64,000 bases of DNA from Synaphobranchus kaupii (lineage: Eukaryota > Chordata > Actinopteri > Anguilliformes > Synaphobranchidae), in contig CM056383.1 of assembly GCA_029718625.1 (NCBI GenBank), forward strand, positions 16,095,897-16,159,896, in the 5' to 3' direction. This document shows, piece by piece, positions 1-12,300 of this stretch (the first letter of the stretch is position 1; each line of letters starts with the position of its first letter). The position numbers and the translations under genes were made by a program. Below the pieces are notes generated by a model. It was not told where the DNA came from and ran no database searches. It saw nothing but the letters and a program-made list of their open reading frames with translations.

Positions 1-1024
1 TTGTTAAAGGTAAGAACTCGCTGATGAATATTCAGAGCAGCAAGACAGCGTTTTCGCTGGCGTCCACTTATCCACCGACATGCTGTAATGACACAAACAG
101 GGAAAAAATACCCAGGGAACTACTGCACTAGTGAGATAGGTAACCGTTTGTGTCCACACATCAAATGGGCAGCACAAATAACTCACACGTTTCTCTTGTG
201 ATTGGTAACGTTTGGATTCAATAAATGTAAAATATGTCAACTGCGTCAACTTTTGCTAGATCAAAGTAAATGCAGATTCAGCGCTTCACATTTTATAAAC
301 AAACGTTTACAAACAATGCGCTTTTAAACATTGCGAACTAACGTTAGTTACTTGTTTTCGGAATGAACCAATCAGTTTCTACCCGAGTTAACGTTACTAC
401 ATAATGTTAGTGACCTGTCAGCCATAGTTACATAACAACCTTGGTGTAGTCTTGCTCTTTTTACAAGTACAGTACCATTACGACTGATTAAACTGGGCGG
501 CAGTGTAATATAATGGATAAGGAACTGGCCTTGTAACCGAAAGGTTGCAGGTTCCATTCCCAGGTAGCACACTGCCTGAATCGCTTCAGTATATATCCAG
601 CTGTATAAATGGATATGTGTTAAAAAAAATTTAAAAAAATAAAAAGTTGTGTAAGTCGGTCTGGATAAGAGCGTCTGCTAAATGCCTGTAATGTAATGTA
701 ATTAGCCAGCTGGCAAAAGACGAAGACTCGCTGGCTAGTGTACTAAGTACTAACGGTAAACAGTGTACCCAGCTTGCTTAGTTTGGACAGCTAACTAACA
801 AGCAAAAAGTCTTCCGACAGTGTAGCTCATCGTGATATAAAAAAAATAAAATAATAATAATAATTTAACTTTATAGTTTGCTATTGAAACAACAATGACA
901 GTGGACAGATATGTTTATTCCCTACTCGATCAGCTAACTAAAAAGCAGCTAACCCGTACTTAGCTAACGTTAGCTAACGTTAGCTAACCCATACTGCTGT
1001 CATGGCATCGCAGTCTCCACCTAC
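1..1024 (-). other. rab3gap1 intron 2 (partial)
   Basis: No further rab3gap1 exon is recognisable here on the minus strand. The stretch holds a tRNA-derived SINE (about 494-702), a short ATA/AAT-rich run near 840-862 and tandem copies of GTTAGCTAAC near 965-985. The rest looks like ordinary AT-rich intron. Confidence 0.5.
494..702 (+). repeat. tRNA-derived SINE with L2-type 3' tail
   Basis: The 5' head resembles a tRNA gene with pol III promoter boxes: an A-box-like TGGATAAGGAACTGG near 513-527 and a B box GGTTCCATTCC near 550-560. The body contains CAGCTGTATAAATGG. The 3' end has TCTGGATAAGAGCGTCTGC followed by TAAATGCCTGTAATGTAATG. The same tail, in the same orientation relative to the element, ends the L2 LINE at 4773-6392, which fits retrotransposition by that LINE's machinery. 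It is not a functional tRNA gene. Confidence 0.8.
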
Positions 1025-1189
1025 CTCTCCCACTCCGATGCGGTAGTGAAATCGGTGATCTCAAATACCTCCGACTCGGGCTGTAAGAATCAATAACGTT
1101 TTGCGTTAACTTTCCCTTCTCAATAAGAAATGGTTTTCGGTAAGTATTGTTAGACGCATAGTGATACTCACGTCACTGTCAGCGGCCAT
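1025..1189 (-). CDS. rab3gap1: RAB3GAP1, first two coding exons (partial)
   Basis: Rab3 GTPase-activating protein catalytic subunit. It works with RAB3GAP2 on Rab3 in exocytosis and as an exchange factor for Rab18. Coding exon 1 is 1172-1189 (MAADSD) with donor gtgagt. Coding exon 2 is 1025-1080, preceded by acag and followed by gtaggt, and reads PESEVFEITDFTTASEWE plus two bases of the next codon. This matches the N-terminus of vertebrate RAB3GAP1 as I recall it, and the phases fit. Exon 3 is not visible between 1 and 1024, so the rest of the gene lies left of the window. The gene is head-to-head with map3k19, as in human. A short G/A-rich stretch with GCATTGTGGGAATT just upstream of the ATG (about 1219-1232) could be promoter, but this is a weak call. 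Confidence 0.9.
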
Positions 1190-2655
1190 GATTAATTCTT
1201 ATTGTTTGCGTGCGGATGCATTGTGGGAATTATTGTTCAGTCCCATGTTTAGGGAGCGTCGTAAAAGAGCAATTTCCTATGCGTTTTCCCTGGCCAAGGC
1301 TAAATCGAACGTTGTCATATTGTCACTTTTTAAAACATATAAATTCATGAATTAATCAATACACCAACCCGCAACATCAGTCCCCATGAACCTTAAATAA
1401 GTATTTATTTTCCGTGATACTCTTTACAAGTCATATATTGCCTTATTGTTAAAATGAGCGGCTAATGAATACATTTTTCCTAGTTGAAAATGAACCTTGA
1501 GTGATTACAAGAAGATAAATGGCTAAAGGTGGGGGTTAGCATCTAGGAGAACTACAATAGAATAGAATAGAATAACTTTTATTTTCCTGCTAGGGAACTT
1601 CAGTTGTAGCCCCAGCAACAACAAAAAAGACATAGACAGTGGAGCAGACCCACAACACACAAACATATCAAACAAAGACATTCAGTATAATCATTGCATT
1701 AATCAAACTAATTAAGTGAATTAAAGTGGAATACAGCCATGATTAAAAATAGCCCCCGGTATCCCGATATGTCCAGTGTCATTATTATGGTTATTATTAT
1801 TATAACAATGGTTGTAACTGGGTTGTAATGATTCATAGCCACATTTCTAGTCCACATTAATTGTTGATATAGGCCTAGGTGCACGTGGGACTCCTGACAA
1901 GGAGCCCCTGAAGTTTGTAACAGTGTCACTTAGAATATGGTGGTGTTCATCTTTCAGACCAGAGGTAGTATAATCCCAAAGAAAACTTATGAGAAAAAAT
2001 AAATTAAAAAGTCTGAAATCTGTATAGCCTAATGGCACAATTGTCTTTGCAATAACATTTCCAATAGTGTAAAAGTGTTCTCTTTTTTTCTATAATGTAG
2101 TTCCATAATTTCTAAAAAGACTAATTGAGTTATTTATTCATTAATGTATTTGTTTCACAAACCCAAAGAGAAGTAGTGACAAAATGCATATTTTCCACAG
2201 TCTCAGCTCACATAAATGTTTTTGTAAAATAACCACTAGGTGCCGACAAATAGAAAGAGATAGGTTTCACTTCAGCAGGATGAAGTGAGATCATGAAATC
2301 TTATGAATGACATCATGTTTTAAAATATGCACTGATTTGTCTGACAATCCAATGAGCTACAGAACAACAGGAGTAAAAATATGACGTCAACGGTATGTAT
2401 TTCATCTGTCAGAACTGTTTGTCAAGTCACATTAAACAACAGGTCTACACAGTATCAAGGAGGTGTGAGCAGAATGCTTTGAAGACATGTAAAGCGGGTT
2501 AAAAACATGTTTGCGTGAGTGCTGCTTCCAAACCGCAAATGAACACCAGGCTCTAGCGCACCGGGTACGGTCATGCGGGCGCAAGCGAAAAATACTACGA
2601 TTAGGCGATATTTCAACTTGAACTATGTTGTTTGTATGATAATGCAAGCACCCAG
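1190..2655. other. Intergenic, no gene seen; possible LINE tail at 1556-1690
   Basis: No coding exon is supported. Near 1556-1577 a TAGAA-type pentamer run precedes AACTTTTATTTTCCTGCTAGGG, which resembles the pentamer-ended 3' tail of a fish LINE in minus orientation. An ATTATT run lies near 1782-1803. The rest is AT-rich and unremarkable. Confidence 0.3.
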
Positions 2656-2659
2656 TTAA

Positions 2660-3390
2660 TTGCCCCTAGGTTATCAGTTAAATTAGTGGATCCTAAAGAT
2701 CCACAGAAGTTGAAGGTACTAAATGCTCTCTTCTAAAAGTAATTCCAAGTAGTGAAATATTCTGGGGCTTTGTGACTCTGTTGGGGTTGTGTGAGAAGTT
2801 TGGCTTGGGCCCCAAGGGACCATTTATCCTTTAACTAATAGAAGAATGTCATGAGAACATTTCAAACTTCGAACTGAGTGTTCCACACCTGTGTCTGCTT
2901 GGTGATTGGGCATCAGAGATGTTGAACCACATCATGAGCTCGCTGCACCTGAAGGTTGACTCCAGAAATTGTCAGTATATACTGTATACCTTTGAGTCCT
3001 GATTGGAAACCCAGCCCAGTGCCAAGGTCTTCTAACAAAACTGCAGAGAGACACACACAGAGACACTGGTTCTTCAAGCCAGTGATCTGAGTGACATCCT
3101 CTATTACCTGGTCACGTTACAAAAGAGTCAAGCCGTAGCACTCGTCCTCAAGCTGAGCAGGAAGGTGTTCCATATAATTTGCATGTTCCAAGACCAAGAG
3201 CTGAAAAAATACTGGGTGCCTCATGTACTACAGACAGTATGAGGTTTTTTTTTGGCTGCAATAGAGAAACACAGGCCCAGACAGAGTGGCTACCCTGAGT
3301 TCAGCAGCGCAGTGATGGAGTACTATTCGTGCTACAGTTTGGCCAGACTGTTTTCACACATGACTCCCAGGTACAGGAAGGGTGGAAAAC
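2660..3390 (+). pseudogene. Decayed intronless coding relic, unidentified
   Basis: One reading frame gives protein-like sequence for about 600 bases (EIFWGFVTLLGLCEKFGLG, later ILYYLVTLQKSQAVALVLKL, then YWVPHVLQTV and AVMEYYSCYSLARLF). It is broken by in-frame stops near 2834, 2998, 3034 and 3241 and by a frame change near 2730. Before that change, VDPKDPQKLKVLNAL reads in another frame. Leu/Lys/Phe composition and helical character fit a normal cytosolic protein. No splice-like interruption is seen, which suggests a processed pseudogene, though a decayed large exon is possible. I do not recognise the parent gene and do not see it elsewhere in the window. Confidence 0.55.
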
Positions 3391-3871
3391 CATTAGTTCT
3401 TGGCCCTTGAGGACTGATTTGAGTAACAGGCGCGTAATGCCTTCAGGCACGGTATCACTCTGACCCACTCTGCCAAACTGGGGGGAGATTTCACTCTAAA
3501 TGGTTTTTTTTTTTCAATTACTGAATGCATTTTTTAAATTGGAAGGTCTTGGGGAAGTGTCAAATGTGCTGAGCCAATGATGGATGGGGATTTCAAAAGG
3601 AGGAAAGTCTTAAAAAGTCATTGGGAATTAAGTGAAGACGGGGATTTTGAGGAAGGTTTTAGGAGAGAGAAGCAGACCCTGCTTGTTTTGGTCATCAGAC
3701 CCGTATGTATGAATGGTATAGTATTGAGCTCAAGCATTCAGTATGTCTTGTTTATGTTTGACAAAGCCATTGGATGGTAATGAATGACGCCGCCACCCAA
3801 TTTACAGTGGTAACATTTACCTAGCTGTGTGTCATGCAACTTAAATCAGCCAGTAACTGATTCTGCACTGC

Positions 3872-4104
3872 AGGGGCCACATGTATAAAACTGAGTAAAG
3901 AAATGCGTGAAAGAATGCTTTGCATTTTCTCCCTTTGCCTTTATATCACACTGCCTCCAAATATTGCGTATACATGGTGTCCAGCATGTGCAGAGGTCCG
4001 CAGGTTCTCTTATATTATACATCTGAATTTCTGCATAGAAACTCGCTTACACAGCTTTCTGAGGGCATTTTTCTGCTCAGCACTGTTTCTACATGTGGCC
4101 CCAG
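3872..4104. repeat. Small inverted-repeat element (MITE-like)
   Basis: The segment starts with GGGGCCACATGTATAAA and ends with the inverse form TACATGTGGCCCC. The inner sequence encodes nothing convincing. A second repeat with a related start (GGGGCCTTATTTATAAAA) occurs near 43472. No target duplication is clear. Confidence 0.45.
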
Positions 4105-4772
4105 GACTCACAAATGAGGAGAGCATGTGCTTCTCTGCCCGAATTTAAGGTATGGCAGTTCTGGGACAAGCCTATGAATACGATTGAGCGAAAATAAAAA
4201 TTTGAGATTAAAATTGGCTTAAAGGAAGAACTGCAACACCTTCAATGTACAATGTTGTAGCGAAATCAACAGCCACTACAGTACAAATTAACTACATTGA
4301 GACGGATGCGTGAGGGTAGGACCCGAAATGCACGACTCAGAAGCAGTGGTAGTAGAAAAAGTCCCGTGAGGGCTTTTAATGAGGGAATGTCCAATGAGCG
4401 TAGTCAAAAAACAAGCAAGGTTCATACACAAAAAAATCCAGCCAAAACCAATGTACAGTACCGAGGGAGAAGGCAGTCTCAGAATCGGTACACCATGCAA
4501 TAGTCCAGTAACCAGAGTAGCTGTCAGCGGGGCAGAAGTACAGGCAGACGGTAAGCAGGCTCGGGGTTGAAGGCAATGCAAGAGTCAAGACCGAAGTCCG
4601 CTCCGTGGGGCAAAAGTACAAAAGGCAGCAGGCAAAAACTCGTGGTACAGGCAGGGGTAAACAAAACAGAGGTCAATAACAATGGTCAATAACAGGCTTG
4701 GATCGTAAACAAAAAGGCAGGCTTGGAAAACCGCTAAAAAGTGCACTGACAAACAGGAGGCAACAATTTCAC

Positions 4773-6392
4773 ATTACATTACATTACATTTATTTAGCAG
4801 ACGCTTTTATCCAAAGCGACGTACAGTAAGTGCGTACAGAGACATCATCATCATTACAGAACAGACAAGGCAAAGCACATCCTTTGCATAATGTAGCAGC
4901 TATCCCTAGCAATGAACGTTGAATGTAGTTCACAGTAAGCTGTGGGCAAATCAGCAACACCACACTTTCATTCCAAATACTATTATAAACTATACTATTA
5001 TAAACCATTCCAAATACTATTATAAACTATGCTATTATAAACCATTCCAAATACTATTATATACTATAATAAACAGACAGGAAAACACAGGGAACAGGGA
5101 ACTGATATTCCTAGGTGAGGATATCAGTCAAGGTGGAGTCTGAAGAGGTGTGTCTTCAGGCCTCGACGGAATGCAGGCAGGGTTGGAGTAGAACGTAGGG
5201 GAATGGGAAGTTCATTCCACCACTGAGGTGCTAATGTGGAAAAACTCCGCAGTCGGGACAAGCGAGAGCCTTTGACACGGAGGGGGGGGAAGTGCCAGTC
5301 GCCCTGCTGTAGAAGAGCGAAGTGGTCGAGCAGGAACATAGTTCTGGATTAAGTCCTGCAGGTAGGCGGGGCCTGTCCTATTGGCTGCAGTGTAGGCCAG
5401 GGTCAGAACTTTGAACCTGATCCTGGCTGCAACTGGCAGCCAGTGGAGAGACCTCAGCAGGGGGGTTACGTGGGAAAATTTCGGGAGGTTGAACACAAGC
5501 CGGGCAGCTGCATTCTGGATCAGTTGAAGAGGCAGAATGGCGCAGGCCGGTAGGCTTGCGAGCAGGGAGTTGCAGTAGTCCAGGCGTGAGGTGACCATGG
5601 TCTGGACAAGAAGCTGGGTGGAGTAGGTGGTCAGGTACGGTCGAATCCTCCTGATGTTGTACAGGAGGAACCTGCAGGACCGTGCCGTCGCCCTGATGTG
5701 CTCTTTGAAGTCCAGCCGGTCGTCCAGGACCACCCCCAGGTTCCTTGCAGAGCGGGAGGCAGCCACCATGGTCCCATCAACGGTGATGGAGAGGTCATGT
5801 AGTGGGGAGGTCTTGTACGGCATGAAGAGGAGCTCTGTCTTGTCAAGGTTGAGCTTCAGGTGATGGGTAGCCATCCACTCAGAGATGTCAGTCAGACAAG
5901 CAGATATCCTCTCGTTAACCTGTGGGGTAGAGGGAGGGAAAGAGAGGAAGAGTTGAGTATCGTCAGCATAGCTATGGTATGAGAAGCCATGTGAATGGAT
6001 TACTGAGCCAAGAGACTTAGTATACATAGAGAACAGCAGAGGACCCAGTACAGATCCCTGCGGGACTCCTGTAGACAGGGGACGGGGAGCAGAGACGGAA
6101 CCCTTCCAGGAGACTTGGTAGGCTCTATCAGTGAGATACGATACAAACCAAGAGAGGGCAGTTCCAGAAATGCCCATCTCAGCGAGTGTGGAGATCAGGA
6201 GTTTGTGGTTGACCGTGTCGAATGCCGCAGACAGGTCAAGAAGAATCAGAACAGAGGAGAGGGAGGAGGCTCTAGCAGTGGCGAGTGCCTCAGTCACAGC
6301 CAGGAGAGCAGTTTCGGTGGAATGGCCGGTTCTGAAGCCAGACTGATGCGGGTCAAGCAGGTTGTTCTGGTGGAGAAAAACAGACAGTTGAC
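4773..6392 (-). mobile_element. 5'-truncated L2 LINE, reverse transcriptase fragment
   Basis: Minus strand. An open frame over about 5212-6390 holds the reverse transcriptase core: HQSGFRTGHSTETALL, GVPQGSVLGPLLF and the catalytic YADD in SYHSYADDTQLF. The usual L2 C-terminus follows ([37 protein letters not shown]). The last part, including STLAPQWWNELPIPLR, is in a second frame (5124-5339), so there is a frameshift near 5290. The endonuclease and ORF1 are missing because of 5' truncation at about 6392. The 3' end carries the conserved tail with repeated ACATT at 4773-4790. The flanking duplication ATTTCAC (4766-4772, 6393-6399) marks insertion into the LTR. Confidence 0.88.
4970..5065. repeat. 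37-bp tandem repeat in L2 3' region
   Basis: A unit beginning ATTCCAAATACTATTATAAA recurs at 4970, 5007 and 5044, a period of 37 bases and about 2.6 copies. It lies between the coding end and the tail of the L2 element. Confidence 0.7.
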
Positions 6393-6880
6393 ATTTCACG
6401 AAGACAAGACATGAACACTGAGCTTAAATGCAGGTGTAGACAGGTGCAGACACTTAGCTTGAGAGCAGCATGGGAATGGAAATCAGGTGTGGGAGGCTGA
6501 CAAGGTAACAAGATCATTAGTAATCGTTAGTAATAAACCTATCCTGACCTAGCGTTAGTAAATTAGTAAATGCCATGCACGAGAAACGTAAGGTAAACAT
6601 GAACACATGGTTAGAGAGTTAGTATTACCCAATTCTGATCTAACGTTAGTAGATTAGTAAACTAGACACGTGACATGAAAAACGTGACATGACAAGAAAA
6701 TAAATCGTAACAATAATCAAACATGAAACGTGACATGACATAAAAATTAAACGTAACAAGAATAAAACATAAAACGTGGCGTGACTAGACTAAACATAAT
6801 ATGTGACATTAACAAGAAATCTAACTAAGACAAGAAAATAAAATAAAACATGACATGACAGCTGGAATCGTGACATACAT

Positions 6881-9378
6881 AGCACTATACACTCGGCGTC
6901 CCATAGAATAAGGAGCCTGTTCAACCTGTTTGGCATTACTTAAGCCACATTTCATTTAATTTTGTTGTGTCTGTGCCAGCTCCTGTACATGGTGTACAGT
7001 AAATTTGAGAACTCTGAGGCAGTGACAATAGGAGGTAAATGACAGCTGTCTCTGCCAGGCTACAAATTATTGATTGTGCAAATGTGATCATAGAAATTAA
7101 GTCAAATGTTCTTGTTCACAGCACAAGGGGAGGGTCTGGACAAGAATGCCCTGGGTCAGCAGCTGACATTAACCTGCATCAGCTCAACCTGTCAATCACT
7201 CTGTAGTGCTCCGCCTACCAGGTCATCTCACCATTCAGACCTCTTTACACGTGTCAGCTTCATAACAGTGCAGAGTATAGCAATGTCTCGGGCACCCCTG
7301 CACCGCCAACTCTTTGCTATGAAGACCAAGAAAAATAACGAAATAACTTGTGTTAGAAGTACTTGGTGAAGTCTACATTTGAAATTTTTTATATGGTATA
7401 TAGCGATTATTTTTCACCATGTGCCATGAAATTTGATTGGTTGTGCAGAAATCTCTCCATGTATGTAGTCTTTTTAAAAATAAATTATTTTATTTGTGTC
7501 ATCGTTTGGTTTAACTGTTTTTCTGTAATCTCACCATTGCCAGTTATTTTGTTTCACGTCAAGGAAAGACAGCAATGCAGATGTTACCTAATTTAGCTTA
7601 GTAAAATTGTGTTACTAGTTGTAAAATGGAAGTAACTGATATGACTGAAGCATGCTGCGACATAATAAAACAAAGATTAAAGAGAACCACGTCTCCAAAC
7701 ACCTTTGTCCTTTCAGTTCTTAGTTTAAAATTAGATTCCACAGTTTAGAATCACAACGCTAAAATTATGTTTTTATACATATAATTGACTTAGAGAGAAT
7801 CACTGAAAAGACATTCCACAAATTTCAATGCCATGCTACCTTGTCACTACAGCATTTAAGCAAGTTTTTAATGATACATTATGAAAGTTAGATGACAGTC
7901 TGTCCCTAACATTGAATTACCCACTCCCCAACAATTTGTATAAGGACTGAAAATCTTATCAGGAAAGAACACTGTGTGTGTGATGTTTTTTATAGGTTTG
8001 TAAAAGGATGTCTTAAACAAGAACAAGAAGATCCTTTCCATATCATTATGAATGTAACCTCCTAAGGCCTGACAATTATTTTCTGTCACCTGTAGAGGAC
8101 ATTATCTTGTCTTTATCTCAAGAACCATATATTCAACTATGCTCAAACCTACACAACAAGGAACATGCAATAAAAATAAAATAAATAATATTTTGGAAAA
8201 TATTTTCACTGCACTGTTTTTGTCATCCAAGACACTTGTGTTATATCAAAAAATTAAAACACTTTAATTTAAAGTAATTCAAAACTTACATTTTTAATTA
8301 AAACATTTTTTCCTATAAATACATCAACTATGAGGCACATTATAACAACATATTTGTATTATTCAATTATTATTATTTTTTTAAAGCGAGTAAGGAAATT
8401 CTGGTGTTTTCCTTCATGTTATTGGACAGAATAACATGCACTGTTAAGCACTGTGTAGCTGATTCAACACCTATAAACATCGTTTCAAGTCTCATAACAG
8501 CATATCTATGTCACTGCTAATCCAAGAGGGATGTTTCTTAATTCATGGTTTGTGTGACCAGCATTCATTGCTTTGTTGCCATGCCTGGCCAACCGTCTCC
8601 TTAGTAACAGAGTGTAAACTGAAAGCTCGACTTTGCGCTGTGAGGGCCTGCCCAGACAGGAGGGAAAAAGGAAAACAATCTTGACGACTTGAAAGAAGGG
8701 GACATTTGCACACTTTAAATCTCTGGATGTAAATACCGGATAAATATTACAACAGGAATCGAGCACATTCCTAATAAAGGGTCTGACAGCGCCACTCACA
8801 ACCACAAAAAACCCAGGTAGGTCCAACTTTTATTTTGAAGCTCCCAGGTGAACATTCTATTCTTGCTTTTGAGCTGAATGCTCATAATTTGTGATGGTGA
8901 CGCTGGTATTGGAACTTACAACAATGGAGAGTCTCCAGCAGACCATCATTATTCTGTAGTGCAGCTGGTTACCCTGTAAAGGGAATGATTGTTAATACAG
9001 TGGAAGTCTTGGGAGTGAAATGTGTTGCCAGCATTCTTTTACTCTTGTTTTGCACTGCACATGGTCTGTAAGGTAAGAAAGTGGGAATTTCCTCACTCTC
9101 CTGTATCCACACTATCGGTCTGTGTGGACTCAAGACTGTCTTTAGGGACTCACATCAACGGAAAAGACAAGCACCCAATTAGCATACCTGTCATCCCCGA
9201 ATCAGAGTATGAGATTTGAAGAGGAAGATTCCCGGTACAACCTCAGATACTAATAGTGGCACCACACAGAACAGTGTGAGCGAGTCTTACCCATAGAAGT
9301 ACCACAAACCTGCAGTTTCTGAACACGGAGCAGGAGTTATTTTTAAATTATTTGTGCTGAATTGTCAGGATACTCAGC
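6881..9378. other. Intergenic region upstream of map3k19
   Basis: Neither strand gives a supportable exon. The open frames at 7106-7369, 7363-7596 and 8506-8826 have no recognisable domain and end in AT-rich sequence. The map3k19 promoter and any 5' untranslated exons should lie in its right-hand part, but I cannot place a start site. Confidence 0.4.
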
Positions 9379-12300
9379 ATGAGTACGGAGTTTGTGGAAG
9401 CAGTTTTGGATGGAGACCTGGAGATGGTGGGCAAGAGGATGGAGGAGGGGCATTTCTCCCCGGAGGACGTGGACCGGCTGCTCAGCGAGGGGGGCGGCAC
9501 CCCTCTTATCGCTGCCTGCCAGAGGGGCCTGACTCGGGTGAGAGAGATTACACTTTATTAGATACAGCAGGCAGGACTCGTGTGCACAAAGAGTATTTAC
9601 AAGACAATGGTCTGATCTCAGCTGATAAGCCCTGTGCGCTCAGTCTTGCACTTATCTTGACACGCTAATTACAGGCAATCGCCTGGTCGGCATAACAGAG
9701 ATTTCTGATAAATTTGGATTTGAGAAGCCGTGCAGTTTATTTGTCTGACTTGTGTCTGTGTGTTTTTCATACAAGAACTGGTACAAACAGGGGGTATGAG
9801 AAGGGGGGCTGGAGATTACATCATCGCTTTACCTCATAGCCAGCGCCTTAGCCTATATACTGAGAAACTCTCTGGGGCATCAGTTTAAAAACAACCCGTG
9901 GTTTTCCGTAAGAGACGAAAGGCACAGGGGAGATTCTGCTTCAACCTGCTGACTAGCAGGAAATTTCCTGAAAAATAAAGAGCGGTGGCTTTATCCTCAT
10001 TAAGTAATTACATATCTTGCCATTTTGTGGAGAGTAGGGAGGGCAACTAGCTTTATTTTATTGATACCAAGCTTGTTCTTTGTGATTAATAAACCTCAGT
10101 AAAATATTTCAACTTCACATAAATTGCATGTTTGATTTGTTCTACTTTTATGAACTCAACATTCAGTAACTTGAACCATTGCATATGCCATATACAGTAT
10201 AATCCTGAGGTTGTAATGCATGATACATAATTCTATACAAATAAATAAAATATAATTCTTACAAACTAAAACATTTTAAGAAGCTGGAATTCACTTATCA
10301 GCTTAAAAACATTTCCTGCTCTAACTGAATATAGCTATTGTGAAGACCGAGGTAACCCAAAACATACAATCCGGTAGAAATGAATCATCTGCTACTGTGT
10401 GATCCTTATTCTTAGTGCTACGCATCCCTTTCTTGTAGCACACTGGCCACCACTAATGTACAACCCCTGGCAAAAACTATGGAATCACCACACTTATAGG
10501 ATGTTCACCCAGCTTTTTTACTTCTTAGCAAATAAACAAATCACAGATATGACACAAAACTATTTTTGTTTAATAGCTGAACATTCTGGCTTCGTGAAAC
10601 ATACCTCAAACAAATTCAATTAAATTATTTTAATTAATGGCATATTTTTTTCCAGATAAAGTTGAGGAAAAACTTATGGAATCACTCAATATTCAGGAAA
10701 AAATGATGAAATCACCTTGTAATTTGCATTTCTAAAACAAATACGGCCACAAGTCTAAAAATGCAAATTAGTCATCAGTTAAATGAGAGTGCTTACAGAC
10801 CTTAACAAGCTGTTGGACTTGGCTAATTGAAAGGAAACATGGCCCCAACAAGAGAGTTGTCAATTGAAACAATGGAAAGGATTATAAAACTCCTTCAAGA
10901 AGGAAATCCAACACGGAGTGTGGCAAAAGATGTTGGTTGTTCCCAGTCAGCTGTGTCTAAAAATTGGTGCAAGTATAAACAAAATATGAAGGTTATAAAA
11001 GGAAAACATACAGGATGCAGGATAGAAAACTCAAAGCAATATGCCTTGAAAATAGAAAATGCACAACAAAACAAACGAAAAACAAATGGGCAGAAACAGG
11101 AGTCAATATTTGTGACAGAACTGTAAGAAATTGGCTGAATGAAATGGGATTTACATATAGAAAAGCCAAACGAAAACCAGCACTAACACCTAAACAGAAG
11201 AAAACAAGGCTACAGTGGGCTAAAGGGAAGCAATCATGGAGTGTGGATGATTGAATGAAAGTGATATTCAGTGATGAATCACGAATCTGCATTGGCCAAG
11301 GAGATGATGCTGGAACTTTTGTCTGGTGCCGTTCTAATGAAACATATAAAGATGACTGCCTGAAGAAAACAATCAAATTTCCCCAGTCATTTATGATATG
11401 GGGTTGCATGTCAGGTAAAGGACCAGGGGAGATGGCAATCATTACCTCAACAGTCAATGCACAGGTGTACATTAAAACTTTGGACACTTTTCTCATTCCA
11501 TCGATCAAAAATAGGTTTGGTGATGATAAAGTCATTTTTCAGGATGATAATGCATCTTGCCACAGAGCAAAGAGTGTTAAAGCTTTTCTTCAGGAAAGGC
11601 ATATCAATTCAATGACATCGCCAGCAAACAGTCCGGATCTCAATCCGATTGAAAATTTATGGTGGAAATAAAAAAAAATTGGTCCATGACAAGGCTTCAT
11701 CCTGCAAAGCTGATCTGTCAACCGCTATTCGAGAAAGTTAGAACCAGCTTGATGGAGAATATTGTTTTTCATTAGTGAAGTCCATGCCTCAAAGAATTCA
11801 GGCCATCATAAAAGCCCAAGGAGGAGCAACAAAGTACTAATTGTGATTTTTTTTGTTGATGATTGCGTAATTTTTTCCTCAACATTGAGTGATTCCATAA
11901 TTTTTTCCTCTACTTGATCTGGAAAAAAATATGCCATTAATTAAATAAATCATTTCATTTAATTAAAGCCAGAATGTTCAGCTATTAAACAAAAATTGTT
12001 TTGTGTCATATCTGTGATTTGTTTATTTGCTACAAAGTAAAAAAGCTGGGTGAACATCCTCTAAGTGTGGTGATTCCATCATTTTTGCCAGGGGTTGTAG
12101 TATCTGATAAGGGACTGCTTCTATGTGAGAAGCTCTTACAGCCTATAACTGTCCAACGCTCTGCACTGTTGCCTGCAGGCTGTACACTTTCTGTTGGAGA
12201 AAGGAGCAGACATGACTCTCTGTAACCATAACGACCAGACAGCAGTGCATTTGAGTGGGCCCCTCCTGCAGGGGGCGCTGTTGGCAGCAGTGTCCAGTCG

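Larger units (their letters stand above)
4298..6875 (-). mobile_element. Solo Ty3/Gypsy LTR, split by an L2 insertion
   Basis: Removing the L2 at 4773-6392 and its target duplication leaves about 951 bp that matches the LTR of the Gypsy element at 51652-55134 in order and content. Shared blocks include ACCGAGGGAGAAGGCAGTCT, AGAGTAGCTGTCAGCGG and GACAAGACATGAACACTGAG. On the plus strand it starts TGAGAC and ends GTGACA, so the element reads TG..CA on the minus strand. A perfect 5-bp duplication TACAT flanks it (4293-4297 and 6876-6880). No internal region is present, so it is a solo LTR left by LTR-LTR recombination. Confidence 0.88.

Noticed and set aside
540..570. tRNA gene suggested by a good B box
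   Set aside because: The 3' acceptor half is missing and the sequence continues into an L2-type tail, so it is a SINE.
8506..8826. Possible small minus-strand gene upstream of map3k19
   Set aside because: No domain, no splice partners, no family resemblance; composition like the surroundings.
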